Shown: positions 12,960 through 26,200 of the stretch, piece after piece
Position numbering within the stretch: the first letter of the stretch is position 1
How the letters are laid out: each line of letters begins with the position of its first letter
Assembly: GCA_008933995.1 (NCBI GenBank)
Contig: WARS01000007.1
Location: forward strand, 1,552,230-1,616,229
Reading direction: 5' to 3'
Length of the DNA: 64,000 nt
Source of the DNA: Datnioides undecimradiatus
Taxonomy: Eukaryota > Chordata > Actinopteri > Lobotiformes > Datnioididae
Notes under the pieces: model-generated
The model's database searches: none
What the model was told of the DNA's origin: nothing
Seen by the model: the letters and a program-made list of their open reading frames with translations, nothing else
Program-made: the position numbers and the translations under genes

Positions 12960-12989
12960 TTTTGTTTTTTTTTTAAAAAAAAAACAAAA
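12960..12989. repeat. Perfect 30-bp palindrome (T-tract/A-tract)
   Basis: TTTTGTTTTTTTTTT at 12960-12974 is followed directly by its exact reverse complement at 12975-12989, so there is no spacer. More poly-T lies just upstream. It could extrude as a hairpin, or be the remnant of two poly-A tails inserted head to head. Confidence 0.9.
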
Positions 12990-13515
12990 GGCCTCCAGTT
13001 CTTCCTTGAGGTATTACAAATATGAGTTTGCAAAGCTGATTCCTATATCCAAAAACAAGTGTTGTTGTTGTTTTAATAGATTTCCTTGTTAGCAGTTTTC
13101 TTTTTTCCCCACTGCCTTTTTTGGTGCTTTGCTATGTTTGTTTGTGGATTACTGCCATTAACTGTCAATCAGTGAACTAGCACGGAACCAACTGCTGGAT
13201 GTCTAAGAATGAGTTATGGATGAAATGATAAAAAACTGGCCAAAGCAGAAATAAAAAATACAGAGAAGTATTAAAAAGCATGTAACTAGGGAAAACTACT
13301 TCCACAGTGATAGTACAGCCAAAAAAAGGCAACATGGTAAGCACCAGCTGAACTGTATTCCATTTACACTACTGACAAATGCAAGCCAGTGGTGTAACAG
13401 AGCTACCAAACAACATATGGAACCATAATGCAGCCGTATTATCTTGGTCCAGTTTTAAACTCGCTGATATTGGAACCTATAGTGACCGAGGCTCATTTGT
13501 CCTCCTTGTGTTTTT

Positions 13516-13533
13516 CCTCCTCCTCCTCCTCCT
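13516..13533 (+). repeat. (TCC)n short tandem repeat
   Basis: Six copies of a CCT/TCC trinucleotide. Confidence 0.85.
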
Positions 13534-16500
13534 GGTAGCATTCTGAAGTATGAAAGCTTCAAGACGAAAACACCTCACCCTTTCATTCATGACGATTATT
13601 TTATCAGAACTCTTCTTGATACTCTAAAAGGTCAGCAAAAAGCAATATCTTTTCATATAGAAATCCTGAATAAATTTAGTATTGTAGTATATTGGTATGG
13701 GGTGGGGTCACGGGGTGTGGGGGTGTGGGGGGTGGCAGGTCATTTGCAAGTGCAAGTGGCATTTAGAGTCATGAGTCTGCAGATGAGCAGCAGCTGCAAC
13801 TTGTAAGCTAAGTTGACACAATTCCAAAACATACGGGTTGTCTGGCTCATCCTTGTGAATGCTATAATTGCAGTCAATCCAAACCATAATCACAAGGTGC
13901 GCGCTCACCTCGATACCACCTTTTGTCGAGCACTGGCCCAGATCTAAATACTGTATATGCTACTGGATTATTTCCAAAATGGCACACAAAAGACATCCAA
14001 GCAAATACCCACAGTCCCACACACAAAAGATTGACTGTTGTCTTCAAACAACATCTCGTAGTCTGACAAAGAGTCTATTAAAAAACACCCTGGCCCATTC
14101 TGTGTCGCATCAATAAACACGAAATCTCTGCTCTTAGCCGAGGAGATTTCTCCAAACTGTTTCTCTCCATAACACCCAGGGAGCGCATGCAATAGCTGCA
14201 GCGATGCTATCATTCTCCAAAGCAGTTGGAGCAGCTTTCCATTTTATAACACCAGCTTACTCTGAGAAATCGTTTACTTAAAGCATTACGCCGGGATGAT
14301 ATAACAGGCAGGCAATGACAGCTTGTGTGTTTGACTAAGGAGCTCATAAAAACTGAAACCAACGGCAGACGTTTAGAGCAAACACCATCTCCTGAAGAAA
14401 TGAATGATTTGGTTTCACCTGTGCAAACAGCGGAGGTGAAAGAAACGGGGGTATGAGAAATAGCAGGGGAGATCAATTGCAAGCGATGTATGGAGACGGT
14501 GGCACAGCCTTAGAAACATGTTTGATCACACCAAAACACTGCTGACAGATCGCAAGCCGGTAAAAAGTGAGAATTAAACTGAGGCGGGATGTAATCTGTT
14601 TTCTGTGATGCGTTCACCTTTTGTTTCACTTCCCCAAACAAACAGGACTTCCTTCTTTTTGACCCGGGAGCCCGACTCTCGAGGCAAAGAAAGATGAACT
14701 AGACTTTCCGCCAAATAGAAAGCCAGGTCACACCCGTGATTAAACACACCGCAGGCGACTGGTGTGATCTACCCCAAGCATGCTTACAGGCCGAAGTGAA
14801 GGACTCTCTCCGCGGTGGACAGATAATCTCTTTCTGAGCGCAGGGAAAACAAAAAAGATCATCACTGACTGGAAATAGAAAGGGCTGCATGGTGGAAAAG
14901 CACCGCTCCCAAATTAGCCTCACCTGACTATACCAACCACATTTAAGAAGAGGATCAATAGGCACATCAGATGTGACGGCATAATTGCCAGGAAACTGGC
15001 CGACTGTGTCATCGGAGGAGCAGAAATGGCAGACTTCGGCTTCAGAGATGGGAGATGCGAGCATGACAATCTGAGAGGAATATGATTACACCTGAATGAG
15101 CCAGCAATGGCAACGTCTGTAATGCTGGCCTGTCGGTCCAAAGATCCACCCAGACTAATACCTCTGAACAACCAGTCATCCCAAGTTCAGCCTTTACAAG
15201 GAAAGGGAATTACACAGCCCTGGGATCTGGTTTGATGAAAAGCGGTTTGATGTGCTGTGATACACAGAGGTATCCTTTGTAGGAGACCCGGTGATGAGTG
15301 GTTGTTTTGTTGCCACTAGGTATCAGCCTACTTTGTCATACAGTATACAGTTATGAGTGCAATATGCGGTATATCTCTGGTGATGATACTCAGAGCGCAG
15401 TAGTTATTTGAGAGTGCAGCTGTATTTATAGCGTTTACACATATACAGTGTCTTTGCTGCAACAGGAGGATGTAGGGCAACATAAAAGCATAATATGTTC
15501 ACATTCCCATTATTAACAATGACCAGTTTTATCTCTCTGTTCATCCTCTGTCAACAGGAACAGATGTCAGTCACCATGAGTCAACTCTAGGTTTACCATG
15601 CTGCTATCTATATTTACTATATGTTGTGCATTTTTACCCACAAGTATTATGTTACTGTCTGAAACCGGGTTGCAAATGAATTGGCCGTGATTCAGGATGA
15701 GCTAGGCTGGATATTAGTGTACATGGCGAGTGCATTACCTGCAGTCCATATGTTGCTGTGCACGTGTGTTGTGTTTTTAACGTTGCTCAAAGCATCGTCT
15801 TAGTCTCTAGTACTTTGTTTTTGGGAGCAGTCGAGGCACAGGGTTGAGATGCACGGCTGTAAAATGAAATGCAGGGGATAACAAATTGCCTGAATGTGAA
15901 TTTAAACTCCCTTCTCTCTGTTTCTCTGCTCAGAATGGAGGTCATTTTACTTCATGGCTCAGTCCGGGAATGCAAAGGTCAACACCTCACAGAGGTCCTT
16001 ATGTCTTTAAGTGTACGGCAGAGGTACAGACTGTCTTCCTAGTCATTTAAATCCTTCTCTTTATGCCCCGTAATGATATTTACAGTGGTTTATTCTAGAG
16101 CCTGATTGATAGAGATTTGAGTTCAGCAACAATAATAAGAGGGGAAAAGTTCACTGACACACTATATCAAGCAGCTGATACAGTGAATTTATGAAAAAAA
16201 GACCTCGTGAATTCTGCACGATACGACAATGCACAGGTCTGCAGGAGGCTGCTTTCTGAAACAAACAGCTTTATTAAATCAAAGATTTTAGTCTGATATT
16301 CTTTATAGAACCCTGGATGGATGTCATATTTCCACAAGCAATTTTAATTCAATTTCGGTTTGTACCAAAAATAAACTGTCTACGTAAGGCACATATCAGG
16401 AAAACATGCACTGATACTGATATGATACCAATATGTCCATGACAGATGAATATTGGCTGATAATACTGATTGACCGAAAAGTTGTCTCTCTCCTTCTGCA

Positions 16501-16767
16501 GTACCAACAGACTTTATGTTCCTGTTATGTTCCTCGACATACATACATGCACATACCCAAGTACAAATGTCTTTCATCTTTAATTAAAGGCAAGTTGATG
16601 TATTAGATCATGACGTGGATTCCTCCTCTGTAGCAGATGGGAGGGTGCGATACAGTGTCTGAGAGTGAGGAAGTGAAACAGTAGTGCTGTGTGTGCACTA
16701 CACTAACAGCATATGTTGACCCCCAAGGTCACGCTTAATCTGAGATGTTCCTACAGTTTCTGCCCCT

Positions 16768-16773
<6 letters not shown>

Positions 16774-16798
<25 letters not shown>
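16774..16798. repeat. (GT)n microsatellite
   Basis: 25 nt of perfect GT repeat. Confidence 0.93.
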
Positions 16799-17954
16799 AC
16801 ATTCACACTAGCAAGCATGATGTCAGAGGGGGTAAGAAGGACAAGCTGAATGGAAACTTGGAAAGAGGAGCATCATTTCGCTCTTCGTCTAATGGTATGT
16901 GTGCTTTAGAGGATCGAGATACTGCACAAAGAGAATAAGTGAGGATGGCTGGAGGGACGGTTCTGCACAGGCTGTTCACATCTTTGAACTGCTGGACGAA
17001 TCTTACTGAGGCTTTTGCATCAATTTAATTTGTTGTTGCCATTATTCCCCAGTTTTCTTTTCAAAGAACATAAATGCAAAACTTCAGTTATCAATATATC
17101 TAAATTAATACTGGACCAATATTAACTGTTTGTTATCTGGTTTGGCCTCTGTGTGTTAACTCTGTTAGCAAATAGCTCCAAATATGGACTTGGTGGAGCC
17201 CAAACCAGAGCAAAAATATTTAGGGACTATCGCATTCATATTCATCATGTGGCCAGTCACATGACCCTGAATCAATGTATTTCTGAGTTTGCTGGATGTG
17301 TGAATATTCAACAGTCAACTTAAACCATGACTTGATACAGTTGTGATGTAACCGTGTAGAAAAAAAACAAGCAAAGCAAAAATCACTTTCTATTTTTGCT
17401 TCTTTCACCATCTTCCAACCACTGTACCTGCGTCCCCGTGTCAAAACGTGTTAAATCGGACTGAACAGAGTGATGAAGAGGCTAGCCGTTAAGGTGAAAA
17501 AACCCCACTTTCCATCCACTGTCTCGCACAATATACAGAGGGTCAAAAAAAGATGGCGAGCAAGATGGATGAGCTTCCTTCCTTGGTCAGGACCCAATGG
17601 GAATACAGGCAATGCAGTTGTATCTGCTGCACAGAAACAACTCCAGGAGAGTTTAAATGGCTCCACAACAACACTGGCAATTGTCCAAGAGATGAAATGA
17701 TATAATTAATAATGACAAATGAGCTTCTTTTCCAACCAGCAGTGACATACCTCAACACTGACATGACTGATCATGACCTTCATGATTGGCAGCGGATGTA
17801 TTCTGATGACATCGGTAGTCCCCTGACCATGCTGCTGGTCCTCAGAGGATGAACTGTAATAAGTTTGATTCCCTGACTTTTTATTAAACACCAAGTCTGG
17901 TCAAAAATTTATTTTATTTTATTATTATTTCATTTTATTTTTCTTCTTAGGCTC

Positions 17955-18190
17955 ATGGCCAAATACAGTAGTTAGTAGTAAAACTCACAACAATCCTAGC
18001 ACCTTCAGCTGTTCTCTGTTAAGTGCTAATGAACTTATTTTAGCTTGCTCACACAGAAAACTACCAGAGTGAACAAGGTAAATATGGCGTCTGCTGACAT
18101 CAACATGCTGTCATTATGAACGTTAGCATGTGCATGTTAGCATTTACTTTAGTACATCCTCTCAGAGCTTTGCTACAAACTTGGTTCAAA
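17955..18190 (-). repeat. Second fragment of the 'ATGCTAAC' teleost repeat, minus orientation
   Basis: The blocks 'GGCCAAATACAGTAGTTAG', 'CAGCTGTTCTCTGTTAAGTGCTAATGAAC', 'TGAACAAGGTAAATATGGCGTCTGCTGACATCAACATGCTGTCATTATGAACGTTAGCATG' and 'CTCAGAGCTTTGC' are the reverse complement of the proximal part of the element at 6125-6630. It is truncated and diverged. Confidence 0.6.
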
Positions 18191-18503
18191 GGAAGTATTG
18201 ATTCATTCATTTACTTTGGGTTGAGATGTTAATAGTTTGTAGGGGCAGTGCCAGAACATTCTATGGCAATCCCAAGAATTCTAAGTGGAAGTGAGTTCAG
18301 TCCCGTTTCCTGTTTGCAGAAATGAAGACTACAGCACATATAATATAATAATAATGTTGACTTTTGTCCTGTGAAGATGTGGCTGCTGTTTCATGTAGGT
18401 GTGAAATAGTATAGGTCCGTTTTGTACGGTATTACAGACACAGTATGCTGCAAAGTCTGAGACTGTGGACCTGCTCTCAGACAAAGCTTGGAAAAAGTGC
18501 CTC

Positions 18504-18522
18504 CCCACCCACCCACCCACCC
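18504..18522 (+). repeat. (CCCA)n short tandem repeat
   Basis: About four and a half copies of ACCC. Confidence 0.85.
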
Positions 18523-20459
18523 TTTTCACTTGCTTAGTTTCTTGGATGCCTATGGGATCACGCTTATGTTGTTTGATCCCACAGACACTCAGCAATTGAG
18601 CCGAGATGGCTGAATATTGCTGTTTGTCTCTTCAGACTACACCAAACACATAAAAAGGGCAGTTATTAATATTTGACACTGGGAGAGGGGGAAGAACAGT
18701 AGAACTCAAACTCAACTCAAACTCCTCCTTCGAACTTCTTGGAACCTCTTCACTAGCTCATTAACTAAATCACACACATTTAGGCTATTCCTTTTGCAGC
18801 TAATGTAATATATTTTCACTTGCATTTCCTGAGCCTTTCATACACTGTATTTCACTGTCCGTACACCTCTGGAATGGAACGCACATGTAATCAGTGTATT
18901 CGACTGTAACACAAACTCCTAACTGCATCGGGTTGGCTACGAGTCTCTCAAACTCAAGTCGAGTCCTGATAGAGTGCAGAACAGCTAGCCTATAGTTAAT
19001 GTTCCCGTAGATTACTTTGCATCTGTCACATTCACAGAACCATCGTGCAGCCACTGATGTGTCGGAGTGACGGCCACACAGTTTTCAAGCTGTCTGTATG
19101 GATTTCAGTGACACATAAGTTCTGTCAGCGAATAAGTTTTACCTGAATCCTGTCAAAAGTTGTTTTTTTTGAGTTTTAAACTCTTTTGAAAGACTGGGTC
19201 ACGTCATTTTTGTGCGGTGCACTCTGTCAATCCACGTCACTCATCAACATGTAGCGCTCATTGAAATACACAGGAAACAAATTGGGCACTTCTGAAACGG
19301 CGATGCGAGCGCTGCCTTGGAGGCACATTAAGCGCTAAAACTGAAGCGGGCGACAGGAAGTGTTAGTGCCTGTCTGGATATTATCTGTCTTTTTGCACCT
19401 TTCCATCATTCCTCTGCTCAAAAATAGTGTGACTCTCTCTTGATGTCTCACGGGCCCATTTTAGGAAGGTGCATGACTGATGTACCAGATTAAAATAGAA
19501 TAAGAAACACTTTTCAAAGCGCACTTTGGGTTGCTGTAGTCTGAAGTCTTTCACTCCACAATCTCTGAGTCAGAAATGCCAGATGTGCGAAAGCCCTTTT
19601 GCATTTGGTGCATTTGACATGATCACACACTGATTCTCATCCAACAAACTTTTCCTGAAAGTCTTCAAACGTTTGCTTAATTAACGCGTCAAGAAATAAA
19701 TCTCAGTCATTTCTGGGGTAGCACATAAAGGCTGTCCACTGTAACTGTATTTTAATGCACTTGATTATGCTTAAGTGCAGAAATAAAAGACATCGTGATG
19801 AGGAATACTTTATATGCAGGAATGTATATCAGCAGGGCTTTGTGCAGCACTTAAATAAAATAGGAAACAGTCTGAGATGAAGTGGAAGGAGAAAAAGGAA
19901 CACAAAGGAGTGACACAGCCTGTGGGCCACAGATTGAGGGCAAGGCACTTCTGGATGTGAAAGGGACAAACACAATAGAGGAATTATGGGTAATGGACTG
20001 CAATATCAGACATTTATTCAGGGAAGGATTTGAAATCTGGCCCGATTTCAACATCATCTTCGTTTCACATAAATATTAAATGCATTTATAATGTGCCGGA
20101 TAATAATCACACTTAGAGACCGAAGCACTTGCAAGTTTCAATCCAGATGGGACCTCATACATTTTTGACTTATTCTAAAAAAATTAGGATGAGGTCCGGG
20201 CTTGCTTCGGCTCAGCAACCTTTAAATTAAGGTCTCCCAAGACAGAAATATTGATTCATTTCTTCCTATAGAAGGTTTTTAGGTAACGTTCATCTACATG
20301 ATATTCCAGTGGACATAAACTCTGCGCTGACTTATAATGGGTCTTTCATAATGAGACTCTAGCCGTGTTCAAAGTTAACCAATCACATTCAAAACCATGC
20401 CTGCAGGTAAAAAGCATACAGCTGCCATCAATGAAAGTGGTTCTGACTAAAACCAGATT

Positions 20460-21235
20460 AAAGTCAGATGTTGCTGCAGGACTTGCCTGAACGTTCAGAG
20501 TCACATACGACTGGGCCACAAACAGTTACCAAAGAAACTGTGCAAACTAATGAAATGTGCAAACACTCAGGAGAAAGATGGAAAAGGGTATGGAAGGCTT
20601 TGGAAGGACCATAGAGCTCTGTTAAAACCATCATGAATAAGTGGAGAACATGTGGAACCACAGAGATATTGTAAAGATCAGGATGCGCCTCTGAAGTTGA
20701 TCAGAGGATGAGGAGAAACGTTTTAGGCTAACACTGAAGAAACTACAGGGATTTCTGGTACTGGTCAATCCTGCACGTGTCAATCATCCCCACTATTCAG
20801 CATATGAGGGTCATGGGGTAGGGTGGCAAAAAGACCAACATCCAAGTTGGTCTGAATTATGCCAAAAGATGCTTTTAGTTCCCCAAAACCCTGTGGAAAA
20901 TGTGTTCTGGTCTGAAGCAACAAAGCTTGAACGTCTCAGCTTGAATTCTCAAAGATATGCTTGCAAAAGAGCCAATACAGCTCATCAGCAAAACACCACC
21001 ATGCCTGACTGACTGTTGTTGAAGCATGGAAGTGCTTCTCTTTAGCTGGGTCAGGGACTCTTGCCAAGGTACAGGAGATAAAGAATACATTTAAATATCA
21101 ATACATTGTGGCACAAAACCTGCAGAAGCTAAGGAAGCTGTTCATATTTCAACATGACGACGACCCACAGCACAGATCCAAGTGGACCAAGTGTAGGAAC
21201 GGTCCATGTAGAGTTCAGACCTCAATCCTGCCAAA
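20460..21235 (+). pseudogene. Degraded Tc1/mariner-type transposase (relic)
   Basis: No frame stays open, but short segments in shifting frames match the central and C-terminal part of a fish Tc1 transposase. Near 21147-21173 a segment reads FQHDDDPQH, equivalent to the family's FQHDNDPKH block holding the second catalytic aspartate. Upstream I see a 'WSEATKLE' segment, 'NSQRYACK', 'VKHG' and 'GTLAKVQ', then 'YQYIVAQNLQK', in the right order. At DNA level 'CTACAGGGATTTCTGGTACTGGTCAATCCTGCACGTGTC' and 'GGGTCATGGGGTAGGGTGGCAAAAAGACC' also fit fish Tc1 copies as I recall them. No inverted terminal repeats were recognised, so both boundaries are approximate. It is inactive. It lies in mmp17 intron 1 in antisense orientation to the gene. 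Confidence 0.8.
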
Positions 21236-22613
21236 AACATGTGGATTTTCCTTTGTCATAAGATCACGTTACTGACATACTTATTCCTGTCTTTACATTT
21301 CAAAAACCTGCAATGTCATGAGGTTGTATAGACTTTATATACTCATTGTATTTTCCATGTGTTCACAGCTCAGAAGAAATTCTAAAAATCTATTAAGAAC
21401 ACATGGCATGTATACATCATGCATGTCTGTAGCACGTGTAAGAAATCAAATCTTACATGATGAAAGAACAAGACATTTGACTCTGTTGCCTTCAAACAAC
21501 AATGCTCAAGTCAGCGAGATATAAAATTAATAAACTCATTTTTAAAAAAGGGCACGTAGAGTGCAAAGCAAGTGGGCAAGCCAAAATTTCCGCCCTGAGG
21601 CTTCAGAGTTTGGATTTCATCTCGCAATCATTTTAAGTTCCTCGTAACTTTTTTAGCATTTTGTACTCTAGTTGTAGTGTAATTTGATAAGTTCAGTCCA
21701 GGGGGCAACTGGAGTTCACACCCTTCAATGAAACCTCTCCAAATGTGCATCATTCATTCCTCATACGTTTCTGCTGTGTTGACCCTCCCCTGTCCTCTCT
21801 TGGCTGCGAGACGTATACCGTACATGAAATATTAAATCAAACCATCTCTTTATTCATCACTTCGTCTCTTTGTGTAGTTTCCAGCTGATGCAGCATTAAC
21901 TGCGTTTGGATTTATTTCCATGGTTTGTGCTTATCTGGAGCTTCGACGCTACTGCTTCAACTTTCTCTTTTCCCGGATCCAAACTTTAGATGATATGATC
22001 GCTATCTCTAATGAAGCCACGGTTTTTTTTAAACCTCTTTTCTTAGGAGGCACCGCAGGGGTCTCGTTTTCATCTCTTCCTCCCAAATTCAGCGGCCAGG
22101 TTCGTTCAGGCTCTCTACATGCTACCAACATCCGCTGCTGTTGTTTGCGCTGACCCAGGTGTTTGCTGAAGCTAATTGGAAATTGTTCAGCGCACTCTTC
22201 GAATTTAAGATGAAGTGCAGGCTTTTGCTCATAGGAGGGGGGGTGGGAGGGGGAGTCTGCACGTTTCCTGCTTTGATTGTTTGTTACTTCTTCCGTGTTG
22301 CACACATGTAGATTCAGACACCACTGCTCTGTCTGCGACTGTGTGCCGCTGTTCTTATCCGTACAAATGTGCAGATCAAACTTCATAAAAATATATATAT
22401 ATATAAAAAAAGTAAAACATGTAGGTGGGCTGCAACAATACCAACCCTTTTTTATTATCTTATTTCTGAATTTGCATAGAGAAACCCTGATAATGTGTTT
22501 GCTGGAACACAAAAAAATAGAGTGGTTTGGGAGGATATTTTCACTAAGTGTGCTCTACGTGAAGCAAACTATACACTGGGGTGAATGTGCAGAGATTGTA
22601 AGCTGAACGAACG

Positions 22614-22614
<1 letters not shown>

Positions 22615-22673
<59 letters not shown>
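22615..22673. repeat. (CA)n microsatellite, longest in the window
   Basis: 59 nt of uninterrupted CA dinucleotides. Its length suggests it is probably polymorphic. It generates a run of alternating Cys-Val in an open frame on the minus strand, which is an artefact. Confidence 0.97.
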
Positions 22674-22676
<3 letters not shown>

Positions 22677-23205
22677 CTTTCCATAGCCATAGTGCTCCAA
22701 ATCTGATGTATTGCAGTCATTATCAAATAAAATGTAGGCATCAGAGATGATACATATACGCTCTTATGTCCCTTTACAAGTGGACACCAGAGAGCAAATA
22801 ATCACTAACACTGCAGAGGGAGTCTGTAGCTTCCAGTAAGTAAAATGGAAAATGGAGGAGGGATGTAATTATCTGTGTGTTGGATGCTGGCCACATTATG
22901 ACCAGAACAGAACTACCCAAATGAAAGAAGACTCAGGCCCTGCTGTATATTTATTATTGATATGGTGATATGAGATGAGACATTATCTGCAATTTAGCTT
23001 CAAACAGCTTAAAGCGTAACGTGTGCGTGCTACACTGAAGGGTTCCAATCAACAGAATCCTATCTTAACATACTGTAACTGTGTTTCAGGTGGTATGAGT
23101 TCATTTAATGTTGGCGGGCACGCTGAGCTGAGAGACCACATTGGATAAGGAGCTGTTGATGTAGTGGATATTGCTGGCTGAGATTGAACACTATCATTTT
23201 CCTGA

Positions 23206-23224
23206 GTGTGTGTGTGTGTGTGTG
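23206..23224. repeat. (GT)n microsatellite
   Basis: About 19 nt of GT repeat. Confidence 0.9.
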
Positions 23225-26200
23225 TTGTTCAGAAGAGATGGGTGTGAAGGGTCAGCCGCACACTGTCTTGCTCATCTATTGGCTTTTGTCCTCATGCAGG
23301 TCCCCGGTGAGAGCCAGTCGGTGGCACTTGCGGAGGTTTGTCCTTAGCGCGAGTGCAGGTTGAGAGGCCGCGCATTGACAGCGCACACAAGGACGTCCAC
23401 CGCTAACAGCGAGGGGAGAGGAGGTGAGAGGTTTTAACAGGAGTCAGGCTGGAGCGCAAGTGTTTTAAAGTGTGTTTATTCCTGTCAGCGTCGACACCTC
23501 ACACCTGCAGCTGAGTACTGGCAAGACTCAGGTGATATGACTGGCACCTGAAAGAGGGGTTATAATTAAATATATCGTGATATATTATTTTATTGTGATA
23601 TATGGGAGATACATATTGTGATGTTTTAAAATATCTACTTGTAGGAAACTGCCATAGTCTAAAGAACACACCGCCGCATTCATAAAGTCTGAGTTAAAAA
23701 ACTGTTTTTATGTTTTTTATGATAAATACGGTACTGTGTTTATCACCTGCAACATCCAGCAGGGCTACAGTGGACTGAAGGGTTGACTACAACGTCGCAA
23801 TGTTTAAACACAACACAAATTGAACCACGGCCACAGTTATTAATCAAAAATCGATATAGTGTCTTTGAGAATTAATACAGTATGACACGAGATAATATGG
23901 GGATACTCAAGGGTATTCATAGTTTCTTACGCCCTTACTCAGCGCAGGAGCAAACAGCAGAGCTGGTGGCCGCTTTGTGTGGCGTCTGAACAACATGCCA
24001 CACAGACTCTCTTCGCTAAAACCAGCATTCGTTCTTCTCTTTCTCTTTTCTGTCTGGTCGTCCTCACCAAATGCTCGCTTTAGTCATATAATATCCCTGG
24101 GACAGCACAGAGAAACAAGAGCGAGCTGGCACATCCGCAAGCTCCTATTGAATGAGCAAAAAGCACATGGCTCCGAGTTAAAAACAAACGATGGAATGAA
24201 ACGGTGAACGCAGGGAGCCAAGGTTGGCACCGGAGCCGCTGTGAGTCACTGTTTATCTTCACCTCTTCACCGAGGAAACATCTGGTCAGAAGACGGCGTC
24301 CTCGTGGTATTCCAGCATTGTCTTCACACTGCATTGAGGCTGGCATTATCAATTATCAAAACTACTGATCTGTCAGGTTTTACTCTGTGAAAGCAGCTGG
24401 AACCTGCAAAGGCTTTGCCATGTATTCCTTTTCAATCATCGTTTCAATGTAAATTCATCCCGGCACTGCACTACTGTACATTCAGTGGACTGGAGACAGC
24501 CAAGGAGTGACATGTAATAATAGTCATCTGTTGGATTCAAAGCCCCTATGCTGCAAGCAGATGGCACACACCCCAGCCTGCTGAAGCACTCAATCACCTT
24601 GTTAGACGAGTACTTCCATCTAATGTGCTTATAATGGAACACATGGCTGACTTGTTGTAAGGATACGTTCGGCTGGATGTGCTCGCTTTGACACCCGGTT
24701 CCCACTCACAGCCCGAATGTCAGTGTTTAATTACACATATCTAACTCTCTGATATAATTCAAATATAATTCAATTTACTGGACCCACGTAAAGCAACAAA
24801 TTGTGCGCACGTGTTTGTGTGCGTGCGCGTGCGTCCAAGAGCTAGAGAGTGTGACAGCGAGGATTAAAATGCGGCCGGTAAGTGAATCATTTAATCCCTG
24901 GCTTAGAGACAGCTGGTTCTACGGAGAGCTGAGGCACGACTCCCGTCGTTCTGTCTGTTGACTGCGGGAGACGAGGACGGGGAAAGGAGGAGACGGGGCG
25001 GTGAAAGAGAAGGAGGGAGTGGTTTAAAACGGGCACCGCTGTCACCCAGATCTTCGATGCTAAGTGACCTAGACCGGCCTGGTTAATGGAGGCTGCCATT
25101 TGTTCAGTCCCGTTACACTTAGAGCAGAGGGATTGATGGAGAGTCGGTAATAGAGGGAATTGATGTGAAAGGCAGCAGCGCTGTATCCGACAGAGACAAC
25201 AATGTAATGTAATGTATGTGACACGCACAGGGCAGAGCAACCTTGTGGTTAATGAGAGCATCTTGTGAATAAAAGAAATGTGCAGCAGTGCACGTGTGCC
25301 CCTTAGTTCCTTTGAGCCAGTTTTATACTCCGGCATGTCCCTACGCTGTCAGTGTGAACGGTAAATAGACGCCATTCACGCAAGCCTTTTTCTTTTGTCC
25401 GGCCATTTCATTTCTCCATGCACGCGCAAGTCACACGCTGATGGTGGCAGAGCTCACCGTGCAAGTCGCTAGCCTGCTCTTGGGGAGCTCTTTAGGGTTC
25501 AGAGTCTTTCACAAGGACACTTTGACCTACCACCTGAGCTCCAGCTGCCCACAGCCACCCCTGTGACCAGCTGCAGGCTCGTACCTCCACCTTCCACTGA
25601 TGTTTCTGGTGTTAATAAAAGGGAAAGTACAAAAACAGCAGGGCTGGCTTCCCCCCCGTTTGTCTGAGTTCAAGCTGTTCAGGGCAAGCGTGCAGAGGTG
25701 TGCAGGAAGCAGGATGTCCGATGTGAGACGAGTCGGGGAAAACAAGACAGAATCCAAGAAATGTGGCAAAGTCAAGGAAAAGCTCAGCCAGGCTGGTGTA
25801 TACAAAAACAACAACACGATTAAATGTGCGCTGTAAACAACACTACCATAAAGTCCATCCCACTGCTGGCCAACAGTCATCACATGTTTCCATGAGGCAG
25901 CGATTTAAGTTTAGAGTGTTTTAATTAGGAAACCTGAGGTCTGGACTCTCTCCTCTTTTACAATGCACATACAATTTAACAAACCACACAAGTGCTAAAA
26001 CAACATTTCCACGACTCCAAGACCAAGAAATAAACAGCGCTTTTCAGCAGCTGAGACGCATTTCTGTGGTTATTAAACAATGAGTGCAGTTAACGTGGAG
26101 AGAAGAATGCATTATTCCATCACTTGCGAAATGAAACCCCGTGTACTGTATTATAATGTGACATTAGGTAGAAACTGAAGAATCAAAGTGGGATCCGTTG

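Noticed and set aside
14699-15064. 121-codon minus-strand frame with several cysteines
   Set aside because: No known motif, no supporting acceptor/donor pair, and length is within chance for a window this size.
21949-22512. 187-codon minus-strand frame
   Set aside because: It spans a (TA)n-like run and unrelated sequence with no domain or splice context. I treat it as chance.
24887-25336. 149-codon minus-strand frame in a GC-richer region
   Set aside because: Composition explains the lack of stops. The peptide shows no domain and no splice structure.
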